NCBI RefSeq assembly: GCF_900044015.1
Contig: NZ_LN999835.1
Location: 1 to 64,000, forward strand
From: Candidatus Hoaglandella endobia
Lineage (GTDB): Bacteria > Pseudomonadota > Gammaproteobacteria > Enterobacterales > Enterobacteriaceae
Direction of reading: 5' to 3'
DNA: 64,000 bases
Shown: in pieces, positions 10,351 to 20,109 of the stretch
Layout of the letters: each line of letters begins with the position of its first letter
Numbering within the stretch: position 1 is the stretch's first letter
Position numbers and translations under genes: made by a program
The notes under the pieces: generated by a model
What the model was told of the DNA's origin: nothing
Databases searched by the model: none
What the model saw: the letters and a program-made list of their open reading frames with translations, nothing else

Positions 10351-11607
10351 TTATGGCAAGTACGGCTCAAGCAAATTTAGTAGTCGCTGCAGGGCACCCT
10401 GGTTTTGATACACAACCTCGACGGCTTGACGGCCGTAATACATTCGGTAATTTTTGTCAGTTAATAAGTTGGAAACTGCGTCGACTAGTGACGGCACATC
10501 TGTCACTGTAATTAGTCCACCAGCTTCGGCCAGCTTGCTACAGATATCGCAGAAATTAAAAGTGTGCGGTCCCATCAGTACCGGGATGGCGTGCACCGCC
10601 GCTTCCAAGGGATTGTGGCCTCCACGCGCTACGAGACTACCACCAACAAACGCTAGATCGGCAATGCCATATAGCAGCCTCAATTCTCCCATGGTATCAC
10701 CAACCACGACCTGTGTGCTGTTAGAAGGCATTTCTCCGCTGCTGCGCATGATATAGTTGAAGCCGGCTTTCATGGTCATGTCGCGCGCCGACGAAAAGCG
10801 TTCGGGGTGGCGTGGCACCAAAATTAATAGTAAATCTGAAAACATCATTAGTAACTGACAATGTGCCTGCAAAAGCAGGGTCTCTTCTCCTTCATGGGTA
10901 CTGGTAGCTATCCATACCGGACGGTGCGGTGCCCATTGGCGACGCAGGTTTAGCGCTTGGGCTGCCAGATCAGGAGTAATAGAGATATCAAATTTTAAGC
11001 TACCGGTAACAGCTAGCTGCTTGTTTTTTAAACCCAAAACCAGGAAACGGGCGCCATCTTCGTACTTTTGCGCTGCGATCAGCGTAATATGTCGCATAAT
11101 ATTGGCAACGAAACCACTAAATATCTTATAGCCAGCGGCGGAGCGGACAGAAAGTCGCGCATTAGCTACCACAAACGGAATATTGCGACGATGCAGAGCT
11201 TTGATAAGATTTGGCCATAGCTCCGTTTCCATAACAATAACTAGTTTGGGTTTTACCCTGTTTAGAAAACGTTTCATCGCCCCAGGCAGATCGTAGGGAA
11301 GATAAACATGGTGGACATCCTTACCGAATGCCGATTGCACCTGTTCAGAGCCAGTGGGTGTCATCGTGGTAACGATTATCGGCAAAAGCGGATAACGGTA
11401 ACGCAGAGCTCGCAGTAACGGTATTGCCGCGAGCGTCTCGCCGACCGAAACAGCATGCAGCATGATACCGCCTGGCTGCACTTTGCCCCGGCAATAACCA
11501 TAACGTTCTGCCCAGCGACGGCGGTAGGCAGGGGCTTTTCTGCTACGCCATAATAATCTTCCCCAGACTAGCGGTTGGATAAGGTAGACAAGTATATTAT
11601 AGATCAT
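10351..11607 (-). CDS. waaA: Kdo transferase (3-deoxy-D-manno-octulosonate transferase)
   Basis: WaaA adds Kdo residues to lipid IVA at the inner membrane, the first inner-core step of LPS. The 418 residues compare with 425 in E. coli. An N-terminal membrane anchor precedes the RRRWAERYGY motif. GT30 signatures HAVSVGE and PLLRALRYRYP, and the C-terminal GGHNPLEAAVHAIPVLMGPHT donor-binding region, are intact. Its ATG overlaps the stop of the glycosyltransferase remnant upstream (ATGA), and waaE follows, so this was a three-gene core operon. Confidence 0.97.
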   Translation of the reverse strand: MIYNILVYLIQPLVWGRLLWRSRKAPAYRRRWAERYGYCRGKVQPGGIMLHAVSVGETLAAIPLLRALRYRYPLLPIIVTTMTPTGSEQVQSAFGKDVHHVYLPYDLPGAMKRFLNRVKPKLVIVMETELWPNLIKALHRRNIPFVVANARLSVRSAAGYKIFSGFVANIMRHITLIAAQKYEDGARFLVLGLKNKQLAVTGSLKFDISITPDLAAQALNLRRQWAPHRPVWIATSTHEGEETLLLQAHCQLLMMFSDLLLILVPRHPERFSSARDMTMKAGFNYIMRSSGEMPSNSTQVVVGDTMGELRLLYGIADLAFVGGSLVARGGHNPLEAAVHAIPVLMGPHTFNFCDICSKLAEAGGLITVTDVPSLVDAVSNLLTDKNYRMYYGRQAVEVVYQNQGALQRLLNLLEPYLP

Positions 11608-11783
11608 TCTTTGCTAGATAGATTAAAAATATGCACATTAGACCACTGGCGGGTAATGATATGTAGCTCCAATCCGCTGTTGTCCAGCGCGTCAAGAGCT
11701 CGGTAAATAAATTGTTCAGAACCGCTATTATCTGGTATATATTTCTGCTTTCTGCTGTACGATCACCAAACGACTATTTTCAT
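11604..11783 (-). pseudogene. N-terminal remnant of a GT4-type LPS glycosyltransferase upstream of waaA
   Basis: Reading from the ATG at 11783, the frame gives MKIVVW, a TGA at codon 7, then SYSRKQKYIPDNSGSEQF and further residues containing LELHIITRQW. This resembles the start of a family 4 glycosyltransferase (compare the common MRIALVRQKYRPDGGAERF type of N-terminus). It reaches a stop that overlaps the waaA ATG, so the 60-codon remnant spans an internal deletion and a nonsense codon. It explains part of the waaA upstream region and indicates a shortened LPS core. Confidence 0.72.
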
Positions 11784-12092
11784 AGCAACTATTAATTAGA
11801 TATTCCTTTTTACCATCCTGGCGTCGTCTGGCAGGGGTATTTGATCACAATCAATTCTAAACCGCCGATATAAATCGCATCGCTAAACCAAAAACTTATT
11901 GCCAAATAAACACATAATATGTGTGTGTTAAGTGGTATTAGTAGCCCCATTGTACTATGGGGTGGTATAATCTCAGCAGTTATACAACTAGCTAGATAAA
12001 TGTGTAATAATATATTCACTATACTCTACTTTCTAGACTAACTGTGGCCAAGGTTGAGATTACCCACTCACCCCTTCAGGGAGGATCAAACT
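11784..12092. other. Non-coding spacer between the LPS remnant and gshB remnant
   Basis: About 310 AT-rich bases. A 69-codon frame on the minus strand (11810-12019) has no recognisable similarity and is rejected as a gene. rsmE, expected upstream of gshB, cannot be seen. Confidence 0.5.
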
Positions 12093-12382
12093 AAGTTGGT
12101 CAATCAGAACTACGATTACTGGTACAGTTTTAATGGCGATAGGGATATTCAATTGAGCGAACTGGATGTAATATTAGTGCGTAATGGATGAAGGGGTGCT
12201 GATCGTCAATAAATTATATAGCCTACGAGGCTACAATGAAAAACTGTTTACTACCTGGTTCGAACGTCATATGGATGATTATATCCGTGCGTTCTGGCAA
12301 CAGCATCTAGACTTTAACTGGTTACGGCAGCCAACCTATCTACCGGTTATCCAGTCTGGATGGAGATAAGCGTAAGTATGTG
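12093..12382 (+). pseudogene. gshB: gshB (glutathione synthetase) remnant
   Basis: Pieces in different frames align in order with GshB. LVNQNYDYWYSF and DIQLSELDVILVR run to a TGA near 12188. A second frame holds VLIVNKLYSLRGYNEKLFTTWF and ends YLPVIQSG, and a third reads GDKRKY. These correspond to E. coli segments VKQNYEEWFSF, DLDVILMRK, TLIVNKPQSLRDCNEKLFTAWF and NYLPAIKDGDKR. Two frameshifts, internal deletions and a missing C-terminal half make it dead. It sits directly upstream of ruvX, the ancestral gshB-yqgE-yqgF order, with yqgE erased. Confidence 0.88.
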
Positions 12383-12493
12383 AGATCTTCGTGAAGCATC
12401 GTTATTTCGCTGCAGACAAGATGATAATCACCTACTTACTTGTAGGCTCTTCGCGGGCTGTAAGTTGTTAAGTATTAATATTTATATCGTTGC

Positions 12494-12928
12494 ATGATGG
12501 CCGCCGGCAGCATTATAGCCTTTGATTTCGGTACTAGGCAAATAGGCGTGGCTATAGGCCAGCTAATAACCTTCACAGCCAGACCATTGACAGCATGCAA
12601 GGTCAGCGATGGTGTACCCAATTGGCGACAAATAGAGTTTTTGCTAAATGAATGGCAGCCGGAAACGGTGGTGGTTGGCTTGCCACTTAATATGGACGGC
12701 AGCGAGCAGTCGCTGACCTTGCAGGTGCGCAAATTTGCCAACCGTCTGCACGGCCGGTTTGGCGTTAAAGTGATATTACACGATGAACGTCTAAGTACCG
12801 TCGAAGCACGCGCCGGCCTATTTGAGCACGGTGGCTACCGTGCACTAGCGAAAGTCCAGGTAGACGCAGGATCTGCGGTTATAATTCTGGAGAGCTGGCT
12901 ACAGCAAGTTTCGTCTAATTTCGGCTAA
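12494..12928 (+). CDS. ruvX: YqgF/RuvX family RNase H-fold nuclease
   Basis: A 144-residue RNase H-like protein. In E. coli YqgF acts in pre-16S rRNA 5'-end processing. The signature [16 protein letters not shown] (about residues 8-23), [13 protein letters not shown] and the acidic DERLSTVEA motif are present. The start [13 protein letters not shown] is chosen because E. coli begins MSGTLLAFDFG. Only remnants of gshB lie upstream, so it is now probably monocistronic. It converges with radA. Confidence 0.94.
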   Translation: MMAAGSIIAFDFGTRQIGVAIGQLITFTARPLTACKVSDGVPNWRQIEFLLNEWQPETVVVGLPLNMDGSEQSLTLQVRKFANRLHGRFGVKVILHDERLSTVEARAGLFEHGGYRALAKVQVDAGSAVIILESWLQQVSSNFG

Positions 12929-13012
12929 TCTAAACAAATCTAACAGCGTGCTAATAATATTATTATTTTGCGTAAGCCTGCCTAATGTTCCTGTGCAGGT
13001 AGCCACACAGTT

Positions 13013-14389
13013 TCATAACTCTTCCAGAAGAGTTAGCGCATCAACCAGCTTTTTTACACCAAAAATATGCATATTTTCCAAAGGTTTCTGCGGCACATTA
13101 GCCTGGGGCACGATGGCACGGCGAAAACCATGCTTGATAGCTTCGGCAATCCTTTCTTGGCCACTAGGCACCGGGCGGATCTCGCTCGCAAGCCCAACTT
13201 CACCAAATATCACCAAATCTTTTGGTAGTGGGCGGTTGCGCAGACTAGAAACAATTGCCAGCATCAGTGCTAAATCAGCGCTGGTTTCACTAACTTTAAC
13301 ACCGCCTACTACGTTAACGAAGACATCCTGATCCGTCATTTGTAGCCCGCCGTGGCGGTGAAGCACCGCTAGTAGAATAGCCAGACGGTTTTGCTCAAGC
13401 CCAACCGATACCCGGCGCGGCTTGGCCATCATGGAGTGATTTACCAGCGCCTGAATCTCTACTAGTAGCGGGCGGGTGCCTTCCCAGACTACCATGACGC
13501 TGCTGCCTGGAGTCATATCCTCTCCACGACTTAAAAAAATGGCTGATGGGTTGCTTACTTCACGCAGCCCCTGCTTGGTCATGGCGAAAATTCCCAATTC
13601 ATTCACAGCTCCAAACCGGTTTTTTTGGCTGCGTAGAGTGCGGAATCGGGAATCTGAATCACCGTTGAGCATAATGGAGCAGTCAATACAGTGCTCGAGC
13701 ATCTTCGGCCCAGCCAGGTAACCGTCTTTGGTAACATGGCTGACCATGATAATCGTAACGCTCTGATTCTTCGCAAAACGGGTTAAGTAGGCGGCTGACT
13801 CCCGTACCTGAGCGATGCTACTTGGTGAAGATTGCACATCTGCCATATACATAACTTGAATAGAATCGATCACCATCAAGCGTGGTTTTTCCTGCTCAGC
13901 TGTCAGGCAAATCTGTTCGATGCTTGTTTCCGAAAGCATATTCAGCCCGCTGGTAGGTAGTCCGAGACGGTGCGCACGCATCGCTACTTGTTGTAGAGAT
14001 TCTTCGCCTGTGACGTACAGCGTTTTCATTTGTGCAGTAAGTTTGCAAAGAGTTTGGAGCAACAGCGTACTTTTACCAGCACCGGGGCTGCCACCAATAA
14101 GAATGGCGCTACCCGGCACCATACCGCCGCCCAGCACACGATCCAACTCATTAAAGCCGGTGGAAAAACGAGGTAACGCCTCGAGGTTAATTTCAGAGAG
14201 CTTTTGTAGCTTGCTAACGCTGCTATCACCGGCATATCCGCTAAATCGCTCATTGCGCACTGCCGTAGCAGCCAGGCGCACTTCGGCGATGGTGTTCCAA
14301 GCATGACAGGCAGTGCACTGTCCCTGCCAGCGGGGATAATCGTCGCCGCATTTATTACATACAAAAGCACGTTTTATTGCTTTAGCCAC
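13013..14389 (-). CDS. radA: DNA repair protein RadA (Sms)
   Basis: RadA is a RecA-like ATPase that promotes branch migration in recombinational repair. A GTG at 14389 with a GCGAGG Shine-Dalgarno gives a start of (M)AKAIKRAFVCNKCG, matching E. coli MAKAPKRAFVCNECG, and 458 residues versus 460. An upstream in-frame ATG (14437) would add 16 unsupported residues. The zinc finger CNKCG/CTACH, Walker A GGSPGAGKST, the KNRFG motif and the Lon-like C-terminal domain are intact. Its usual neighbours serB and nadR are gone. Confidence 0.96.
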   Translation of the reverse strand: MAKAIKRAFVCNKCGDDYPRWQGQCTACHAWNTIAEVRLAATAVRNERFSGYAGDSSVSKLQKLSEINLEALPRFSTGFNELDRVLGGGMVPGSAILIGGSPGAGKSTLLLQTLCKLTAQMKTLYVTGEESLQQVAMRAHRLGLPTSGLNMLSETSIEQICLTAEQEKPRLMVIDSIQVMYMADVQSSPSSIAQVRESAAYLTRFAKNQSVTIIMVSHVTKDGYLAGPKMLEHCIDCSIMLNGDSDSRFRTLRSQKNRFGAVNELGIFAMTKQGLREVSNPSAIFLSRGEDMTPGSSVMVVWEGTRPLLVEIQALVNHSMMAKPRRVSVGLEQNRLAILLAVLHRHGGLQMTDQDVFVNVVGGVKVSETSADLALMLAIVSSLRNRPLPKDLVIFGEVGLASEIRPVPSGQERIAEAIKHGFRRAIVPQANVPQKPLENMHIFGVKKLVDALTLLEEL

Positions 14390-14954
14390 CACTTGCCTCG
14401 CAAGATAGATAGTAAGCCCTGTGCGCGCTGATACCACGACAGGCTTTGTTTATCGTAGAATAGCCGGTATAGTACCAACCGCCGTACTCCCAGTAGTATT
14501 ATAATAAATAAAGGTATTTTTTTAAAAAGCATTTAAAAGAAGAGAAGAAACTCATATCCAGGATTTACGAACAGATACTCGTAGGTCAATACTTATTTCA
14601 GTTTATGCTGACGTAATGAGCGAGTAATAGTGCTGGATCTCCTTACGCACACAGATAGCTGCATATTTATTGAAATATTAAACTTATTTATAATTTTAGG
14701 TTGGTTGTTGATCGAACAGGGATACAGTGTTCTTGCTGAAAAAATCCTCAACGAATACTACAGTAATTAAATCTTTAGCTATATTAATAGCTTTATAAGA
14801 GCTTGATGCCTTATAGGTAAAAATACCTACCGTCATCGCCTTTTCTTTTCTAAAAATTAAAAATCTACTTGCAAAGTAGAATAAATAATAAAAATTACAA
14901 CGCCTCAGGTAATAAACATACCTTGTGTTTACTTATTTTGGCAGATTAAATGAT
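14390..14954. other. Gene-free spacer upstream of radA
   Basis: About 560 AT-rich bases with no recognisable coding sequence and no trace of serB. A short TAGGTA/TACCTA hairpin with an AAAA loop lies at about 14814-14829. Confidence 0.6.
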
Positions 14955-15031
14955 TGGCGGTGCGGACGGGACTCGAACCCGCGATCCCCGGCGTGACAGG
15001 CCGGTATTCTAACCAACTGAACTACCGCACC
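14955..15031 (-). tRNA. aspV: tRNA-Asp (anticodon GTC)
   Basis: The reverse complement starts GGTGCGGTAGTTCAGTTGG and ends CCGTCCGCACCGCCA. The anticodon loop CCTGTCACG gives GTC, and CCA is encoded. It lies beside dnaQ on the same strand, matching the E. coli dnaQ-aspV arrangement. Confidence 0.97.
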
Positions 15032-15172
15032 GCGGTTATACTTTTTTTCGATACGACAAGACTTATAGTAAGCTCAGTGCTAGTGAACGTCAATGCTTTT
15101 TATACGTAAGGACATTGCATTGCTGATAACTGCAACAGTTAGCGTTTATTTCTAACTAAGCAAATGATTTTA

Positions 15173-15916
15173 TCAACTATTTATCCTTCGCCATAAACAG
15201 CTGCCGCTCTTCTTCTGCACTAAATCTAATTGCTGATTATGGGCCAATACTTCCTCATTACTTGCATAAATCACCTTTAGAGACGTCTTAGCGCGATTCA
15301 TACGCTGGATTGATATGCTATTTATCTCATGCTGTTCCTGTGCTACCATATCAAAAGGTATTAAGGTTTGACCGCCCGTCATTAACAAGAACACGTCCGC
15401 CAAAATTTTGGCGTCGTATAAGGCGCTGTGCAGCTTACGCTGACTGTTATTGATTAAGTAGCGGTCACATAAAGCGTCTAAGTTATTACGTTTACCGGGA
15501 AATATTTTTCGAGCTAATTGTAGACTGTCGGTCACCAAGCAAAAGGTATTGATTTTAGCGATGCCTCGTCCCAGCATCCCAAGTTCATAATCGATAAAGC
15601 CAATATCGAACGGTGCGTTATGAATCACTAGCTCGCTGCCTCTAATAAAGTCGAGAAATTCATCTGCCACATCTGCAAACACAGGCTTATCCGCAAGAAA
15701 TTCATCGCTAATACCATGCACGTTGAATGCTTCTAAATCTATTAACCGATTTGGCTTTAGATAAATGTGAAATTGGCTACCAGTCAGCCGGCGATTAACA
15801 ATCTCCACCGCACCAATTTCGATAATTCGGTGTTTTTCATAATGAATTCCTAGCCGGTTTATACCGGTAGTTTCGGTATCTAGTATAATCTGTCGCGTAA
15901 TATCATTGCTCATCAT
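15173..15916 (-). CDS. dnaQ: DNA polymerase III epsilon subunit (3'-5' proofreading exonuclease)
   Basis: The 247 residues compare with 243 in E. coli. The DEDDh exonuclease motifs are seen: ExoI LDTETTG (about residues 12-18), ExoII around VIHNAPFDIGF, and the HSALYDAKILAD ExoIII region with its His and Asp. The C-terminal polymerase-binding tail ends VQKKSGSCLWRR. Two adjacent ATGs make the start ambiguous by one codon. It is divergent from rnhA with a 72-bp shared promoter region, as in E. coli. Confidence 0.97.
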   Translation of the reverse strand: MMSNDITRQIILDTETTGINRLGIHYEKHRIIEIGAVEIVNRRLTGSQFHIYLKPNRLIDLEAFNVHGISDEFLADKPVFADVADEFLDFIRGSELVIHNAPFDIGFIDYELGMLGRGIAKINTFCLVTDSLQLARKIFPGKRNNLDALCDRYLINNSQRKLHSALYDAKILADVFLLMTGGQTLIPFDMVAQEQHEINSISIQRMNRAKTSLKVIYASNEEVLAHNQQLDLVQKKSGSCLWRRINS

Positions 15917-15988
15917 GCTCGTTATGCTCGTTTCTGTCTAACTTTTATGTCAAACTAAGTATTTTACCATGGAGCTAGTTTATCATAC

Positions 15989-16498
15989 ATGCGCATAAAA
16001 GTTGAGATTTTTACCGATGGTTCGTGCTTAGGAAATCCGGGGCCTGGTGGCTATGGTGCCATACTGCGTTACAACCAGCAGGAAAAAATCTTTAGCGCAG
16101 GTTATCATCTGACCACCAACAACCGGATGGAACTGATGGCGGCTATCGTTGCGCTAGAAGTACTTAAAGATCCTTGTGAGATTGTATTGAGTACCGATAG
16201 CCAGTACATCCGTCAGGGAATCACCCAATGGATATACAATTGGAAAAAGAGCAGCTGGAAAACCGCCGAGAAAAAACCAGTTAAGAACATCGATTTATGG
16301 CAGCAGTTAGACGCTTCTATTGCGCTCCATACACTACGCTGGAATTGGGTAAAAAGCCATGATGGTCATACTGAAAACGAACGTTGCGATGAACTGGCGC
16401 GCCTCGCCGCTGGTCTTCCAGACTTGGAAGACATTGGTTATCAATCAGGTCAAGGCTTGTTTGGGCGGCAAGCAACAAGCAGATTAAAAAACAGTTAG
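15989..16498 (+). CDS. rnhA: Ribonuclease HI
   Basis: It degrades the RNA strand of RNA-DNA hybrids (R-loops, primers). The 169 residues compare with 155 in E. coli, with about 14 added at the C-terminus after GYQ. The catalytic carboxylates lie in [29 protein letters not shown] and NERCDELA. It is divergent from dnaQ and convergent with yafS, the conserved E. coli neighbourhood. Confidence 0.97.
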   Translation: MRIKVEIFTDGSCLGNPGPGGYGAILRYNQQEKIFSAGYHLTTNNRMELMAAIVALEVLKDPCEIVLSTDSQYIRQGITQWIYNWKKSSWKTAEKKPVKNIDLWQQLDASIALHTLRWNWVKSHDGHTENERCDELARLAAGLPDLEDIGYQSGQGLFGRQATSRLKNS

Positions 16499-16517
16499 TC
16501 GTCATTGATAACAGTTA

Positions 16518-17210
16518 CTATTGGACGCTGCAATCCGTGCGTAGTGATCTTATTTTTAACGGTGTTAGGAGGTTTAATGGTAAGCTACGTTTACGGGCAA
16601 TAATAATACTTAGACAGCCAATTGCGGGGCAATTTGGCCTCCTCAGAAGAGGCCCCCTTTGCCATCGCCAAGGCAGGGCTTGAAACTGGGTACAGTACAG
16701 TACTTCAAAGTTGAGTACTCCTAGCCAATCCAATAACCGCATTGGGGTATACATACGACTTTTATAGGGCTGTTGACGAAAAAAAAACGAAAAAAATTTT
16801 CCCAAACCAAGCAGACTAATTGGATTAAAAGTGGTAATGATAAGCCAGCCATCATCAATCAATACTCGATCTACCTCTCGTAGCAGCTGGTGAGGATCAC
16901 CTATGTAAGATAAGGTGTGGGCTAGTAAGCACGCATCTGCCGATTTATTAGCGAAGGGCAATTGGTATAGATCAGCTATCACATGCAAATTTTTACCTTC
17001 TAGGCCTATATTGATCTGGTGTAAAATTGCACAGTCGCCGGTATCCAGATCTGCACTTAGTGCGCCAATTTTAAGTAAATAAAAACCGAAGAGTTTAGGC
17101 CACCATTTTTTTAAGCCCTGTTCTAATACTTGACGATAATAAGTTCCTTTAGGAATAGCGTCCCATGAAGTAGGCGATACAATAACTTTATGAAGTTGTG
17201 CTGGTTTCAT
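16518..17210 (-). CDS. yafS: YafS-like SAM-dependent methyltransferase
   Basis: A 230-residue class I methyltransferase-like protein, orthologous by context and sequence to E. coli YafS, whose substrate is unknown. The post-I region reads LYQLPFANKSADACLLAHTL, and DRVLIDDGWLIITTFNPISLLGL is the family's characteristic segment. It lies between rnhA and the gloB remnant, exactly as in E. coli. Its survival while gloB decayed suggests selection, but no function is assigned. Confidence 0.87.
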   Translation of the reverse strand: MKPAQLHKVIVSPTSWDAIPKGTYYRQVLEQGLKKWWPKLFGFYLLKIGALSADLDTGDCAILHQINIGLEGKNLHVIADLYQLPFANKSADACLLAHTLSYIGDPHQLLREVDRVLIDDGWLIITTFNPISLLGLGKFFSFFFRQQPYKSRMYTPMRLLDWLGVLNFEVLYCTQFQALPWRWQRGPLLRRPNCPAIGCLSIIIARKRSLPLNLLTPLKIRSLRTDCSVQ

Positions 17211-17251
17211 CTTTTTTTCTTTTCTAAGAGCTAAAAATAAATAGATTAACG

Positions 17252-17625
17252 TTGACTCTTATCAGTATTCCCGCTCTTACGGATAAGTATATTTGGCGTT
17301 TATATAATAACGCTAGGCGATGTCTAGTAGACGATCCGGGTGAGGCCTCGCCGGTGTTACAAGTTTTTGACGAACGGCAACTGTTGCCTGTAGCTATCCT
17401 GTTAACTCATCATCATTACGACTATGTAAAAGGCGTCAAGGAACTACTACAGCATTATCCGCAACCGGTCTCCTGCCCAGAGGAGACTAAAGGCGCAACC
17501 ACATCGTCTATGTCTGATTTTACAGCTCATTTGTGGCGACAAAATTACCGCCAGCAACGCTCATCTGTGCTGCGCATGAGTATACTTTGCTAAAGCTAGA
17601 CTTGGCCACTAACTTATTACAATAA
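17252..17625 (+). pseudogene. gloB: gloB (glyoxalase II) remnant
   Basis: The first about 80 codons follow GloB ([44 protein letters not shown]) from an initiating TTG. The metal-binding motif THHHHDHVGG has become [10 protein letters not shown], losing two His. After KGATT the frame leaves the family. A different frame then gives [19 protein letters not shown], matching the C-terminal LVCCAHEYTL region, and stops at 17625. A large deletion plus frameshift therefore separate the two parts. The loss agrees with the dead gshB, since glyoxalase II needs glutathione. Confidence 0.88.
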
Positions 17626-17807
17626 GATGGTATTATTACAGATTAATAACATAACCTTAAACAGTTACGCCTGAAAAGCTAACTTAGTCTACCGACGACT
17701 CTGCATTTAGAAAAATAAATTAATATTTTTTTACGTTGTTATGAATTTTATTTACAGAAACAAGTAGACATTGTGTTAAGACAGGGAATGGAGGAGGAGA
17801 GGAAAGG

Positions 17808-17883
17808 TGGCGTCCCCTAGGGGGTTCGAACCCCTGTTACTGCCGTGAAAGGGCAGTGTCCTAGGCCACTAGACGAAGGGGAC
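17808..17883 (-). tRNA. tRNA-Glu (anticodon TTC)
   Basis: The reverse complement starts GTCCCCTTCGTCTAGTGG and ends CCTAGGGGACGCCA. The anticodon loop CCTTTCACG gives TTC, and CCA is encoded. In E. coli tRNA-Glu genes lie inside rRNA operons; here none is adjacent, so it is a stand-alone gene or a relic of a dismantled rrn operon. Confidence 0.97.
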
Positions 17884-18335
17884 ATAATTATTTTTTATGT
17901 ATAAAATATGTATAAAATTATTTTTTTAAATTAAAAATAATAAAATTTTAAGAATAAAATAATAAGAATAAAATAAAATGACTGAACTGAACTGGTTCAG
18001 TCAGTATTTTTAATAGTATAATGTCATTATTATACTATCGTGTAATATTATTTGTTCATGATATTATAACTTAATTAAACTAAACTGAGATCAGATGGTA
18101 CTATTTATTCTATATATAGTCAAGCCTTATAAAACAGTTTATAGTTTATTGAAACTATTGTTCATATCAATGCAATTCTCAACTACTGCTCTACCTCTGT
18201 TCTATAGAGGTAGACAGACCTGTTTTTAGCGATCTTCTTCTTTGAAGAAGACTACTACAACTAACAGTCTTATTAAGACCATAAGCCTGGTAAGCGACAC
18301 TGCCTACCATAAAAGCCAAAGGTATGCCCCTCATT
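17884..18335 (-). terminator. hupA downstream spacer with a probable terminator at 17979-18003
   Basis: No gene was found in these 452 bases. Arms TGACTGAAC (17979-17987) and GTTCAGTCA (17995-18003) form a 9-bp hairpin. On the minus strand, downstream of hupA, it is followed by TTTTATTTTATTC, a reasonable intrinsic terminator. On the plus strand it is followed by GTATTTTT, so it may act in both directions. Confidence 0.6.
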
Positions 18336-18608
18336 TTAGTTAAGTGCTTTTTTTAGTGCTTTACTAGAAATAAACACAGGCACTTTGGCAGCTGAAATTT
18401 TTATTTCTTGGCCAGTTTGGGGATTGCGGCCAGTGCGTTCACTACGATAATTAATTTTAAAAGTTCCGAAACCAATCAATTGTACTGGATTATGTTCCTT
18501 AAGAGACTCGGTAATTGCTGCCAAAGTGGATTCTAGTGCCGACTTAGCTTGTATCTTAGAAATATCAGCTTTATCTGCAATAATATCAATTAGCTGAGTT
18601 TTATTCAT
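18336..18608 (-). CDS. hupA: DNA-binding protein HU, alpha-type
   Basis: A 90-residue histone-like nucleoid protein that bends DNA and constrains supercoils. The sequence follows HupA ([18 protein letters not shown]..., [32 protein letters not shown]) rather than HupB. The conserved proline-tipped arm (RNPQTGQEI) is intact. An AGGA lies just upstream of the ATG. No hupB is in the window, so this may be the only HU, acting as a homodimer. Confidence 0.96.
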   Translation of the reverse strand: MNKTQLIDIIADKADISKIQAKSALESTLAAITESLKEHNPVQLIGFGTFKINYRSERTGRNPQTGQEIKISAAKVPVFISSKALKKALN

Positions 18609-19404
18609 ATTATGATCCTAATAGTGTGTTAATCGATTACCAAGAATTAAGTGCGATAACTATGCTGAGTTAAAGTTATTTATTTGAAATAAACGCACCG
18701 TTAGCCAAATTTTCATGATCAGCAAATTTAGATCATATAAGGTGATTATATGAAGTTTTGCAGAAGTTAATATAGAGTTTCTTTATTAACTTAAGATCGT
18801 CTTCTTTATAGAAGGCATATTTTTTTATCGTACGTCCCATTTGATGCGACTAGTAGCACCGTATTGTTCCCTGAAAAAGAAGAAAATATACATTGAATAC
18901 GGTCGTAGCGATACACAAAATAATAAGATTATTGTAGCGCAGATAATGTTGCTTATTTATTCAAAAATTGAGATCTTAGCTAAGAAAAATATGAGTAAGC
19001 TGCTCAAAACTACAACAGGCAAACATATATTCCTCTTGAATAAATTTTTATGCTATCGTGATCTATTCGGTACACAGCAAGTCTGTAACTACATTTTATA
19101 ACATATTATTCTACATACGCTGAAAGATTAACTACTTTACTTTAGTCCAAAACTGTCTACAATGGTAAATAACCGCGCGATTAGCACCGCTATCTTGTAG
19201 ACGAGCATAAGAATCATAAAGCTCTAATAATTAAATTTAGTTAGCCGCCACATCACATAGACAATGGTAGTTTTTGAAGATTTGAAGAGCAGAGCAACGT
19301 ATCTGCTGTTGTCAATAAATAATAGCGGTTTCTATAAGTAAGTAATAATAATGAAGTTATTTTACTTTACCTTGATCGTCGACCGCAGAAGCTTTTGCAG
19401 TGAT
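18609..19404. other. Long spacer between hupA and gpmA
   Basis: Almost 800 AT-rich bases. The 86-codon plus-strand frame at 18841-19101 has low-complexity composition and no similarity that I recognise. On the minus strand, 19132-19230 is a 32-codon open stretch, LLELYDSYARLQDSGANR and onward, ending FWTKVK. It looks like the decayed C-terminus of a protein gene I cannot identify. Confidence 0.4.
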
Positions 19405-20109
19405 TTAATCAGCGTTACCAAGATAGTAATGCTTGATAGGTTTCAAGTTTTCGTTAAATTCATAGACGAGCGGGACGCCTGTTGGAATATTTAATTCTAA
19501 AATTTCATCTTCATCCATATTTTCTAGAAATTGCAAGATTGCGCGAATGGAATTACCGTGTGCTGCTATAATGATGCGCTCACTACACTTAATACGTGGG
19601 AGAATCTTCTCCTTCCAGTAAAACATAACGCGATCAATAGTTAATGCTAGGCTTTCAGTAGTTGGCAGTTCTTCGTTGGTTAGGTGAGCATAGCGAACGT
19701 CATGGCCAGGAAAACGCTCGTCATCTCGGCTTATAGCCGGCGGCGTAACAGCAAAACTACGTCGCCACTGTTTCACTTGCTCGTCGCCATATTTTACTGC
19801 AGTTTCAGCTTTATTTAGGCCCTGTAACGAACCGTAGTGACGCTCATTCAGACGCCAGGATTTTTCGACTGGTAGCCAGGCCTGATCCAGTTCGTCTAGT
19901 ACATACCATAGGGTATGGATGGCGCGTTTTAGTACAGATGTATAAGCTAAATCAAAATTATATCCTTCAACTTTTAGTAAGTGACCCGCTTGTTTCGCTT
20001 CAATGCGTCCTTTATCAGACAGGTCAACATCGGTCCAGCCTGTAAAACGGTTTTCACTGTTCCACTGGCTTTCGCCGTGACGTATCAAAACTAGTTTAGT
20101 TACTGACAT
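19405..20109 (-). CDS. gpmA: 2,3-bisphosphoglycerate-dependent phosphoglycerate mutase
   Basis: It interconverts 3- and 2-phosphoglycerate in glycolysis. The 234 residues are near the usual 250, shortened at the C-terminus. The phosphohistidine motif [10 protein letters not shown] (His about residue 10), [10 protein letters not shown] and the second catalytic His in [12 protein letters not shown] are present. Both flanks are long gene-free stretches, so it is monocistronic. It forms lower glycolysis with gapA. Confidence 0.97.
   Translation of the reverse strand: MSVTKLVLIRHGESQWNSENRFTGWTDVDLSDKGRIEAKQAGHLLKVEGYNFDLAYTSVLKRAIHTLWYVLDELDQAWLPVEKSWRLNERHYGSLQGLNKAETAVKYGDEQVKQWRRSFAVTPPAISRDDERFPGHDVRYAHLTNEELPTTESLALTIDRVMFYWKEKILPRIKCSERIIIAAHGNSIRAILQFLENMDEDEILELNIPTGVPLVYEFNENLKPIKHYYLGNAD

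Noticed and set aside
11810-12019. 69-codon minus-strand frame upstream of the LPS remnant
   Set aside because: Hydrophobic by composition only; no similarity to LPS or rsmE genes.
17808-18335. Relic rRNA operon beside tRNA-Glu
   Set aside because: tRNA-Glu is typical of rrn operons, but no 16S, 23S or 5S sequence is recognisable nearby.
18841-19101. 86-codon plus-strand frame between hupA and gpmA
   Set aside because: Composition follows the AT-rich spacer, with many Lys/Ile codons; no domain or start signal seen.
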